From JAHFOW01 sp964370795 (lineage in GTDB: Bacteria > Planctomycetota > Brocadiia > Brocadiales > Brocadiaceae): a stretch of 21,306 nucleotides of DNA. The stretch is from NCBI GenBank assembly GCA_964370795.1, contig CAYJME010000037.1:1-21306 (forward strand). Direction: 5' to 3'. The notes under the pieces were generated by a model that was not told where the DNA came from, ran no database searches, and was given only the letters and a program-made list of their open reading frames with translations. The position numbers and the translations under genes were made by a program. How positions within the stretch are numbered: position 1 is the stretch's first letter; every line of letters starts with the position of its first letter. Shown piece after piece: positions 8,651 through 15,029 of the stretch.

Positions 8651-9430
8651 TTACATTTTTATCTTCATCAGATATGCAACAACAGCTAATGTCACACTCA
8701 GGACAATGCGATAATACCCAAAACATTTGAAGCCGTGCTTATTCAGAAAACCAATAAAAGCCTTGATTGCGAACAGAGCCACGACAAATGCCACGAGACT
8801 TCCCAGGATCAAGATTGCAATATCATGATGTTGGATTGTCTTATATGAGTCCATCAGCTTCTTGGCGCTAGCGCCAAGCATCGTCGGAACGGCGAGAAAA
8901 AACGAAAATTCCGCCGCTGTTCTCCTGTTAAGCCCTACCGTCATTCCTCCTATGATGGTTGCCCCTGCACGTGATACACCCGGTATCATCGCTATACATT
9001 GAAAGCAACCAATTTTGAAACTTTGCATCCAGGATACTTCCTGTTCTTCTGTTTCGCTGGCGTGCTTAAACCATCGATCAACAAAAATCAGGACAATGCC
9101 TCCGATAAATAGTGTAACAACCACTACCCATGCATTCTCTAATAAAGCATCAATATAATCGCCCAGGAGAAAGCCTGCTACTGCTGCAGGGATGAATGCG
9201 AGCGCTAATTTTAAGTAAAATTTGAAAGAGGTAAAAAATTTACGCCAGTAAAGTACTACTACCGATAAAATAGCGCCTAATTGTATGACAATCTCAAAAT
9301 TCTTCGTAAGGGTATCCTTACTGATTCCCATAAATGTAGAAGCAATCACCATATGGCCGGTTGACGAAATGGGTAAAAACTCAGTAACGCCTTCGATAAT
9401 GGCAAGTATTATTGCTTGTAAATAGGTCAT
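8651..9430 (-). CDS. uppP: Undecaprenyl-diphosphatase UppP (BacA)
   Basis: This integral membrane enzyme dephosphorylates undecaprenyl diphosphate to recycle the lipid carrier for peptidoglycan and other surface polymers, and confers bacitracin tolerance when abundant. At 259 residues it has family length. The two catalytic signatures are intact: EGVTEFLPISSTGH at 13-26 and PGVSRAG at 150-156, with the Ser/Arg of the second motif present. Multiple hydrophobic helices follow the BacA pattern. The gene has a purine-rich ribosome site (GAGGAAG) upstream of the ATG. It sits 79 bp downstream of the permease gene on the same strand, with two small hairpins between, so cotranscription is possible but not certain. 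Confidence 0.97.
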   Translation of the reverse strand: MTYLQAIILAIIEGVTEFLPISSTGHMVIASTFMGISKDTLTKNFEIVIQLGAILSVVVLYWRKFFTSFKFYLKLALAFIPAAVAGFLLGDYIDALLENAWVVVVTLFIGGIVLIFVDRWFKHASETEEQEVSWMQSFKIGCFQCIAMIPGVSRAGATIIGGMTVGLNRRTAAEFSFFLAVPTMLGASAKKLMDSYKTIQHHDIAILILGSLVAFVVALFAIKAFIGFLNKHGFKCFGYYRIVLSVTLAVVAYLMKIKM

Positions 9431-9509
9431 ATATTATCTTCCTCTTCTTTAATTGAATTTGTTCTCTGATACTAACAAAGTATCTTTTCATGTAAATAGC
9501 GATTATTTA

Positions 9510-10847
9510 CTAATAAACCTTAAAAATATAATATCTCAGCCAAATATAAATATTTGATAAGATAATCATCTCCATGGTGAGGGGTATTCCATAGATAAGA
9601 TATTTTTTGAATGATATAGGATATCCCGCCCTTTCTGCAAGGCCAAGGGTGACGACATTTGCAGAAGCCCCAATGGGTGTTGCATTCCCCCCAAGGCAAA
9701 TCCCAAGCGCTAAAGACCACCACACCGGCATAAGTGTCGGGTACTGGACAATTGCTTTAAAGTCCAATCCGGCGGGTAATACTGCCTGTGCCATGTTTAT
9801 AACAAGGGGAATTATGCTGGTGATTAAAATGGTATTTTCAACAACGGTCGAAACGAGAGCAGAAAACCATAAGATGACAATCGCTGTGAAAAACATGTTT
9901 TCGGCATTTGGCTTTGTTAATGAAACCATGCTATCCGAGATTTTAGAAATCAATCCCACCTTAATAACGCCGCTTACAACAATAAACAGACCGATAAAAT
10001 AGAAGAGGGTTGACCACTCTAATTCCTTTAATATATTTTGTGCGTTTTCCCTTGATAGAATGAGTAAAACACCAGCCCCTAAAAGGGCAATTGTCGCAGG
10101 TTCAATATTGAGTTTGTCATTGAAGATAAACCCCGGGATGACCAGTCCTAATACACAAACAGACTTTATTAACAAACTATAGTTTTTAATAAGGTCGTGT
10201 TCATTTATGGCCAGTACTCTTTGTCTTACTTCCTCTTTGACCCGGAGTTTCCTGCCGAAGAGGAGTTTTATAGTCAGGATGAAGAATGAAAAAACAAAGA
10301 GTACGGCGGGCGTCATGTGATAAATAAAATCCATAAATGTCAGATGCACTTTACTGGCAATTAATATATTAGGTGGACCACCAATGAGCGTGGCCGTACC
10401 GCCAAGACTGGAGGCCATAATTTCAGACAATAAAAATGGAAAAGGGTCCAGCTCCAGTTCATCGGCTATAAATAAACTCACAGGAATTATGATGAGGACC
10501 GTGGTTAAGTTATTGAGGAAGGAAGAGAAGATTACCGTTATACTGGTAAAAAGAATAAGAATCCATATAGGTTTCCCTCTGGATAGTTTTGCGGTTTTTA
10601 TCGCCAGAAATTGGAATATACCTGTTTTGCTGAGGATATTGACGATAATCATCATGCCGATAAGGAGAAATATAACATTGTAGTCGATGGCATATTTATC
10701 TTCATAGAAGGCCTCATGCTGAGTAACTATTTTGAGTACCATCATCAAACCGGCGCCAACTATTGCGACTTTTGTTTTATCAAGCCTTTCAGAGATAATT
10801 AATCCGAAGGATACAATAAAAATACCCGTGGCAATCCAAAAGAACAT
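9510..10847 (-). CDS. ArsB/NhaD-type (ion transporter superfamily) permease
   Basis: This is a membrane ion or anion permease of the ArsB/NhaD/SLC13-like superfamily, 445 residues and about 11-12 hydrophobic spans. Visible hallmarks are the two re-entrant-type repeats: FLNNLTTVLIIIP followed by GGTATLIGGPPNILIAS in the first half, and VENTILITSIIPL followed by GGNATPIGASANVV in the second half. The substrate is not readable; arsenite, sodium/proton exchange or an organic or inorganic anion are all possible in this superfamily. No arsR or arsC gene is near, so an arsenic role has no local support. The gene starts 24 bp after a CBS-pair protein on the same strand, which suggests a regulated transporter pair. 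I am confident of the superfamily and not of a symbol. Confidence 0.9.
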   Translation of the reverse strand: MFFWIATGIFIVSFGLIISERLDKTKVAIVGAGLMMVLKIVTQHEAFYEDKYAIDYNVIFLLIGMMIIVNILSKTGIFQFLAIKTAKLSRGKPIWILILFTSITVIFSSFLNNLTTVLIIIPVSLFIADELELDPFPFLLSEIMASSLGGTATLIGGPPNILIASKVHLTFMDFIYHMTPAVLFVFSFFILTIKLLFGRKLRVKEEVRQRVLAINEHDLIKNYSLLIKSVCVLGLVIPGFIFNDKLNIEPATIALLGAGVLLILSRENAQNILKELEWSTLFYFIGLFIVVSGVIKVGLISKISDSMVSLTKPNAENMFFTAIVILWFSALVSTVVENTILITSIIPLVINMAQAVLPAGLDFKAIVQYPTLMPVWWSLALGICLGGNATPIGASANVVTLGLAERAGYPISFKKYLIYGIPLTMEMIILSNIYIWLRYYIFKVY

Positions 10848-10871
10848 GAGCTTGTTTCCTTATGAAAATAT

Positions 10872-11321
10872 TCAATCTCTCGTTAGTATATTCATCATAT
10901 ATCTTATCAGGTTGATAAGATGCACAATCCCGACGACTTTACTATCCCTGACTACAGGAAGAGTGCGTATCTTATGAACAACCATAAGGGCAGCAACCTT
11001 AATTACGGTATCATCTTCATGTACCGACAAGATTGTTTTGGTCATAATTTCTGCGATAGCTAAGTTTCTATTTTCTAAGCATTTTTTTTCTAAATAATTT
11101 TCATCCATTGCCGGGATAAGCAGTTCATCTATGGATAAATACTTGGGTATAAGAACTTTTACAAGGTCCGCCTCAGTTACAACCCCTACCAACTTATCCT
11201 CTTTATCAACTACAAAAACAACGCGATACTTAACCTCGTCGAGTGTTTTTATAAGATGTTCAAAGGTATCCGATGTTCGCAGGAGATTTGGAGATGCGTC
11301 CATAATATCTTTCACCCTCAT
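10872..11321 (-). CDS. CBS domain-pair protein
   Basis: This is a 149-residue soluble protein made only of two CBS motifs (a Bateman module), which usually bind adenosine nucleotides such as AMP, ATP, SAM or c-di-AMP. CBS1 spans roughly residues 5-60 (VKDIMDASPNLLRTSDT, then VVDKEDKLVGVVTEADL). CBS2 spans roughly 88-145 (IAEIMTKTILSVHEDDT, then LPVVRDSKVVGIVHLINLI). Start choice is supported by AGGAG 9 nt before the ATG. The stop lies 24 bp before the permease gene, so the two are very likely one transcription unit. The likely role is nucleotide sensing that controls the permease, inferred from context alone. A decayed copy of this gene's 5' end appears near 11748-11790. Confidence 0.92.
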   Translation of the reverse strand: MRVKDIMDASPNLLRTSDTFEHLIKTLDEVKYRVVFVVDKEDKLVGVVTEADLVKVLIPKYLSIDELLIPAMDENYLEKKCLENRNLAIAEIMTKTILSVHEDDTVIKVAALMVVHKIRTLPVVRDSKVVGIVHLINLIRYMMNILTRD

Positions 11322-11330
11322 AATCTGTCA

Positions 11331-11335
11331 CTCCT
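11331..11335 (-). promoter_or_regulatory. Ribosome binding site of the CBS gene
   Basis: AGGAG on the minus strand is separated by 9 nt from the ATG at 11321. This fixes the start of the CBS-pair protein, and the same site pattern is echoed in the decayed copy near 11780. Confidence 0.7.
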
Positions 11336-11545
11336 AAGATTTGTTGATTCAAATTACTCGCTATTTAATTTCTCCATAAAATAACATTAAAAATGGTGAA
11401 ATCAAAGGTAAATTTAGAGATTTAAGTTTACATGAAATGGCATATTCAATGATAAAGTGGTCATTTAAGGTTAGTATTTTTACGCATACGGAGGTTTTTC
11501 ACAAATTCTTTACCATATTTTAAAAATTCAAACCCTGGAATTTTA

Positions 11546-11574
11546 TTGACACATAATAATTAAAAAGATATATT
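11546..11574 (+). promoter_or_regulatory. Near-consensus sigma-70 promoter for an orphan RNA
   Basis: The -35 box is TTGACA at 11546-11551 (6 of 6) and the -10 box is TATATT at 11569-11574, with an ideal 17-bp spacer. Predicted transcription start is near 11581. The only thing downstream before a strong terminator is about 107 nt of noncoding sequence. Confidence 0.7.
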
Positions 11575-11580
11575 GCTGGG

Positions 11581-11687
11581 ATTATAATATTCTATTGATT
11601 TAGATATTGCGGGTTCGACCTCTGTAGACCTTATCGATTATATAATGAAGGCCTTGTTCTGAAAGCGCATCAGGAACGAGGCTTTTT
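11581..11687 (+). ncRNA. Candidate small noncoding RNA, about 107 nt
   Basis: A strong promoter 7 nt upstream and an intrinsic terminator at its end define a free-standing transcription unit with no convincing reading frame. A GGGTTC / GACCT segment near 11612-11633 can form a small 5-bp hairpin including wobble pairs; the 3' half is the terminator stem. I do not recognise it as tmRNA, 6S, SRP or RNase P RNA. The sequence between promoter and terminator gives no hint of target. It could also be a riboswitch or leader that normally ends early, with readthrough toward kup. Sequence-only prediction. Confidence 0.5.
11651..11687 (+). terminator. Intrinsic terminator of the candidate small RNA
   Basis: GCCTTGTTCTG (11651-11661) pairs with CAGGAACGAGGC (11671-11682), giving 11 pairs with one wobble and one bulge around a 9-nt loop. 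Five T residues follow. The T-tract is on the plus strand only, so it ends plus-strand transcription, although no protein gene lies upstream on that strand in this gap. Confidence 0.75.
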
Positions 11688-11747
11688 CCCTATTAAAGTC
11701 TCGTTTTGCGTGGACGTAGTCTTTTTAATTAAATTTTTCTTGTTTGG

Positions 11748-11790
11748 CATAATAAATCTTTTCACTCTGATAATTTGACGCTCCTCAAAT
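11748..11790 (-). pseudogene. Decayed copy of the CBS gene start region
   Basis: Bases 11748-11790 align with 11301-11340 (ribosome site plus first codons of the CBS gene): 33 of 40 positions match with three gap bases. On the minus strand it keeps AGGAG and reads Ile-Arg-Val-Lys where the gene reads Met-Arg-Val-Lys (ATG has become ATC), then loses similarity. No downstream CBS coding follows. It is either a fragment of a lost paralogue or a local partial duplication. Confidence 0.4.
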
Positions 11791-11940
11791 TATACTTTTT
11801 ACACTTCTCATTACATTCAACATGTAAACAACCATCTTCAAAACATAAACATGTATCTGCTATCCTAAGCCGAATTTTATGAGTTTAAGATGATCGGCAC
11901 ATGTGACTCCGTTAGATTCATCACTTTATCAAGCACAATT

Positions 11941-12001
11941 CCTTAAGCAAAATCTCCCCATTTTTATTTTATAAACACGGGAGATATTTAAGGATTTTTT
12001 T
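11941..12001 (+). terminator. Attenuator-like stem-loop in the kup leader
   Basis: CCTTAA and ATCTCCC (11941-11958) pair with GGGAGAT and TTAAGG (11979-11993) around an AT-rich loop, with an asymmetric internal loop. Seven T residues follow at 11995-12001. It ends 65 bp before the kup start and has no protein gene upstream on this strand, so it could regulate kup by premature termination. Confidence 0.5.
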
Positions 12002-12016
12002 ACGTAAACTCTTTTA

Positions 12017-12029
12017 GGGGAAATTCCCC
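12017..12029 (+). promoter_or_regulatory. GGGGAAATTCCCC palindrome before kup
   Basis: A perfect inverted repeat GGGGAA/TTCCCC with one central base lies 37 bp before the kup ATG. It may be a protein operator or a leader hairpin. Its left half can also pair with AATCTCCCC at 11951-11959 (8 of 9), which would compete with the upstream terminator stem. Confidence 0.35.
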
Positions 12030-12066
12030 ATACGCAATAATAAACTCAGTTGGAGACAACAAATTT

Positions 12067-13881
12067 ATGGCTAAAAATTATGTCGGCGGAATAATAAAAT
12101 CCCTGGGTCTTGTTTTTGGGGATATTGGAACAAGCCCCATTTATACCCTCCCGGTTATTTTCCTTTTAGTAAAGCCTAGCGAGGCAAATATCATGGGTGT
12201 TATTTCCCTTATTGTTTGGACACTCATCCTGATTGTTTCGATCGAATATGCATGGCTTGCCATGAGCCTTGGCAGAAGAGGCGAGGGGGGAACCATTGTA
12301 CTTACGGAAATACTTGTCCGCTTGCTAAAGGGGGGGAAAAAAACAGCTCTCGTCACACTCCTTTCCATTTTTGGCATATCTCTCCTTATTGGCGATGGAG
12401 CAATCACCCCCGCAATAAGTATCCTGAGCGCCGTTGAAGGTTTACAACTCATTCCAGGATTGGAGGAAATAAGACGGGAACACATTCTCATTATTGCGGG
12501 TGGAATTGCAATAATCCTCTTTTCCTTCCAAAAAAAGGGGTCAGATAAGGTTGCGGGGACATTCGGGCCTATCATGCTCGTATGGTTTTTATCACTCGCG
12601 GTCTCCGGGGTTCTTTCAATAATTCAACTTCCCTCTGTAATCAACGCTCTCAATCCATATTATGCATTAAATTTTTTAATAGAGAATAGAATTGCGGGAT
12701 TTTTTGTGTTATCAGGGATTTTTCTTTGTGCGACGGGCGCTGAGGCATTGTATGCCGATATGGGACATATGGGAAAGAAACCTATTATCAGAGGGTGGTA
12801 TTTTGTCTTTATTGCCCTCATATTAAATTATCTTGGGCAGGGCGCTTTTTTCATCCAACATCCGTATACAAAAAATGTGCTCTTTGAGATGATATTTCAC
12901 CAGGCGCAAGTTCTTTACATCTTCATTCCATTTCTTGTCCTCACCATTATTGCTACCGTTATTGCCTCTCAATCTATGATTAGCGGGATGTTTTCCGTTG
13001 TTTACCAGGGGATTACTACCCGTATTATGCCTATGTTTAAGGTAGACTATACATCAACTGAAATGAGGTCTCAGATTTATATTCGATTTGTTAACTGGTT
13101 TTTACTCATCTCTGTTTTACTTATTATGTATATATTCAAGGAATCAGAACTACTCGGCGCTGCTTATGGTTTATCGGTAACCGGGACAATGACCATTACC
13201 GGCATCATGATGACGTGGATATTTTATTTAAAAGGCAAGATACTGAAGGGTATTGTTTCGTTACTTCTGACTTTTATTGATATAGCGTTTTTTCTATCGA
13301 ATACCTATAAAATACCCCATGGAGGTTACTGGTCAATCATCATTGCGTCTATACCGCTTAGTATAATTTTGATATATATGGCAGGCCAAAAAAGATTGTA
13401 TAAAAAACTCAGGCCCCTTGAATTACGCACATTCCTTGTGGGCTATAATCAGGTATACAAAAGTCTAAACAAGATTAAAGGAACGTCACTTTTCTTTTCC
13501 AGGGAAATAAACAGAATTCCTTCCTATATTGTCCATACCATGTTCGTAAATAATATCATTTATGAAGAAAACATTATAGTTTCCATGGTCACGCTCAATG
13601 AACCCTTTGGCGTTACGGGTAATTTTATTGATAACCCTGCGGATGGGTTAAGGGTGTTTGAGATTCAAGCCGGCTATATGGAAATGGTGAAGGTGAGCGA
13701 TATATTGAAGGCGGCGGGTATAGAGGAAAAGGTAATATTTTTTGGTCTCGAAGATATAGTGCCCAAAAGCTTGCTGTGGAACATATTTTCAATAATCAAG
13801 AAACTTACCCCGCACTTCGTCCAATTCTACGAACTTGCGCCACGTAAGCTCCATGGAGTTGCCATGAGGATAGAAATGTAA
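12067..13881 (+). CDS. kup: Kup-family potassium uptake protein
   Basis: This inner-membrane K+/H+ symporter of the KUP/HAK/KT family imports potassium. At 604 residues it is near the usual length. The family opening GLVFGDIGTSPIYT is at residues 14-27, RRGEGGTIVLTE follows near 77, and GDGAITPAISILSAVEGL is the conserved segment of the next helices. About 12 hydrophobic spans fill residues 10-440; the remaining C-terminal 160 residues are a soluble cytosolic domain typical of Kup, where c-di-AMP or other ligands act in some relatives. GGAG 11 nt before the ATG supports the start. The long leader with a terminator-like hairpin suggests transcriptional control in cis. It converges with exbD, with 46 bp between their ends. 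Confidence 0.96.
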   Translation: MAKNYVGGIIKSLGLVFGDIGTSPIYTLPVIFLLVKPSEANIMGVISLIVWTLILIVSIEYAWLAMSLGRRGEGGTIVLTEILVRLLKGGKKTALVTLLSIFGISLLIGDGAITPAISILSAVEGLQLIPGLEEIRREHILIIAGGIAIILFSFQKKGSDKVAGTFGPIMLVWFLSLAVSGVLSIIQLPSVINALNPYYALNFLIENRIAGFFVLSGIFLCATGAEALYADMGHMGKKPIIRGWYFVFIALILNYLGQGAFFIQHPYTKNVLFEMIFHQAQVLYIFIPFLVLTIIATVIASQSMISGMFSVVYQGITTRIMPMFKVDYTSTEMRSQIYIRFVNWFLLISVLLIMYIFKESELLGAAYGLSVTGTMTITGIMMTWIFYLKGKILKGIVSLLLTFIDIAFFLSNTYKIPHGGYWSIIIASIPLSIILIYMAGQKRLYKKLRPLELRTFLVGYNQVYKSLNKIKGTSLFFSREINRIPSYIVHTMFVNNIIYEENIIVSMVTLNEPFGVTGNFIDNPADGLRVFEIQAGYMEMVKVSDILKAAGIEEKVIFFGLEDIVPKSLLWNIFSIIKKLTPHFVQFYELAPRKLHGVAMRIEM

Positions 13882-13927
13882 CGTGTTAAAGAGTTTCTCA
13901 ATCTGTACCGCATCATTTTCAGAATTC

Positions 13928-14344
13928 TTATTCAGGATGTTTTTCAGATTCAAGAATAGTTGGGGCAATGATCCGTTTTAGCCCGGCGCCTTTAGCGGCA
14001 TCCATGACATATACTATCTCTCCATAGTGGACATTTTTGTCTGCGCGCAATACAAGCGTTTTATCGTCCTGTTTGGTAAAGGCGCTTTTCAGTACGGTAA
14101 TAAGATCCTTCCTTTCAACCGGTTTATTTTGAAAGAAGAACTGTCCATCCTGGGAAATTATCAGTACCCGCTCCTCCAGTTTGCTAGTGGCGGCATACTT
14201 TGTTGATGGAAGTTCCAGCTTGATATTCGGTTGCTCCATAAAGGTGGAGGTAACGAGAAAAAACAAGAGGATCAGAAAGAGCATATCCACCATCGAGGTA
14301 AGATTAATAATATTTTTTGTCGTGCGTTTTTCTCGAAATCGCAT
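13928..14344 (-). CDS. exbD: ExbD/TolR-family biopolymer transport protein
   Basis: This is the small proton-channel partner of the TonB energy-transduction motor, 138 residues, with a single membrane helix at about residues 15-38 and a periplasmic domain after it. The essential membrane aspartate is D20 in the segment INLTSMVDMLFLILLFF; the usual Pro before it is Ser here. The periplasmic part has the VLRADKNVHYGEIVYVMDAAKGAGL pattern of the family, split here by function as the dimerisation domain. The gene starts 24 bp after the exbB stop and is last in the tonB-exbB-exbD operon. No clear Shine-Dalgarno precedes its ATG, so translation may depend on coupling with exbB. TolR is the alternative name; absence of tolB or pal nearby favours ExbD. 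Confidence 0.93.
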   Translation of the reverse strand: MRFREKRTTKNIINLTSMVDMLFLILLFFLVTSTFMEQPNIKLELPSTKYAATSKLEERVLIISQDGQFFFQNKPVERKDLITVLKSAFTKQDDKTLVLRADKNVHYGEIVYVMDAAKGAGLKRIIAPTILESEKHPE

Positions 14345-14368
14345 AGTTTTTGTAAAAAGAAATTTGAA

Positions 14369-14989
14369 TTATTTATTTCTATCTGATTTATACGCTGGAT
14401 AGAGTATATTCAGAATATGCATGGAGTATTCTTCCATTTCAAGCACAAAGGTATCTACTTTTTTATCAAAATAACTGTAGGCAACGAGGGATGGGATTGC
14501 AATAAAAAGCCCCAAAACTGTTGTCCGTATGGCCTCTGAAAGTCCGCCAGAAAACGCCTTGGCCTGACCCAGTCCCAGTTCAGAGATAATCCCGAAGATA
14601 CTTTCCAGTCCTAATACCGTTCCCAGCAAACCTAAGAGGGGAGCTACCGCAGTAATAACTTCCAGAACCAATAACCTCTTTTCGAGTTCTTTCGTCTCCT
14701 GCCTTCCCGCAGCCTGGATGTCAATATACTTCTCTTCCCGCGAAAGATGATTATTTATAAGAATCCGCTTCAACAACTTTGAGAAAGGACCGGGTATCAC
14801 TTCACACTTGGAGAGCGCCTGGGGAATATCTTCCTGGCTGCGTATGGTTGCTATGGTTTGCAATATCTCCGGTTTTAAAATCTTATTCCTGCGTAAATTA
14901 ATTGCCCGCTCAATAATCACCGCAAGGGCCAAAATAGAACACACGAGCAGTGGTATCATGATGGGACCACCACCTAAGAGCCATTCCAA
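14369..14989 (-). CDS. exbB: ExbB/TolQ-family proton channel protein (TTG start)
   Basis: This is the pentameric membrane channel component that couples proton flow to TonB, 206 residues. The N-terminal helix (MEWLLGGGPIMIPLLV) is followed by a cytoplasmic loop of about 80 residues, then the paired helices containing LEVITAVAPLLGLLGTVLG and SEAIRTTVLGLFIAIPSLVAYSYF, the conserved ExbB/MotA core with channel-lining threonines. The start is TTG at 14989: GGAGG at 15000-15004 is 10 nt upstream, no ATG or GTG is in frame before a stop, and the next Met would remove part of the first helix. The gene lies 40 bp after tonB and 24 bp before exbD on the same strand. Confidence 0.94.
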   Translation of the reverse strand: MEWLLGGGPIMIPLLVCSILALAVIIERAINLRRNKILKPEILQTIATIRSQEDIPQALSKCEVIPGPFSKLLKRILINNHLSREEKYIDIQAAGRQETKELEKRLLVLEVITAVAPLLGLLGTVLGLESIFGIISELGLGQAKAFSGGLSEAIRTTVLGLFIAIPSLVAYSYFDKKVDTFVLEMEEYSMHILNILYPAYKSDRNK

Positions 14990-14999
14990 AGTATTATTA

Positions 15000-15004
15000 C
15001 CTCC
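15000..15004 (-). promoter_or_regulatory. Ribosome binding site that fixes the exbB TTG start
   Basis: GGAGG on the minus strand sits 10 nt before TTG at 14989. The ATG visible at 14984 is in another frame, so this site is what makes the non-ATG start convincing. Confidence 0.75.
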
Positions 15005-15029
15005 TCTTTATGAATTGTTACAGAAATTG

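Larger units (their letters stand above)
11322..12066. other. 745-bp divergent intergenic region between the CBS gene and kup
   Basis: This AT-rich region separates the minus-strand CBS/permease unit from plus-strand kup. Reading left to right it holds the CBS ribosome site; short protein-like minus-strand fragments at 11365-11545 without an intact frame; a sigma-70 promoter at 11546-11574; a candidate small RNA with a terminator to 11687; a decayed copy of the CBS start at 11748-11790; and the kup leader with alternative hairpins at 11941-12029. No intact gene was found in it. Confidence 0.8.

Noticed and set aside
9466..9510. Two small hairpins (GTAAATA/TATTTAC and GATACT/AGTATC) after the permease gene.
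   Set aside because: Both are short and AT-rich without a T-tract, so they are not convincing as terminators or operators.
9510..10847. Arsenite efflux pump ArsB as a specific call.
   Set aside because: The superfamily fits, but no arsR, arsC or arsA gene is adjacent and substrate residues cannot be judged by eye.
11608..11630. GGGTTCGACC looked like a tRNA or tmRNA T-arm.
   Set aside because: The flanking bases do not form the 5-bp T-stem, and no acceptor stem, D-arm or anticodon arm is nearby.
11893..11930. CACATGTGACTCC... as a CRP-type site before kup.
   Set aside because: The TGTGA and TCAC halves are 14 bp apart, and the CRP site needs 6.
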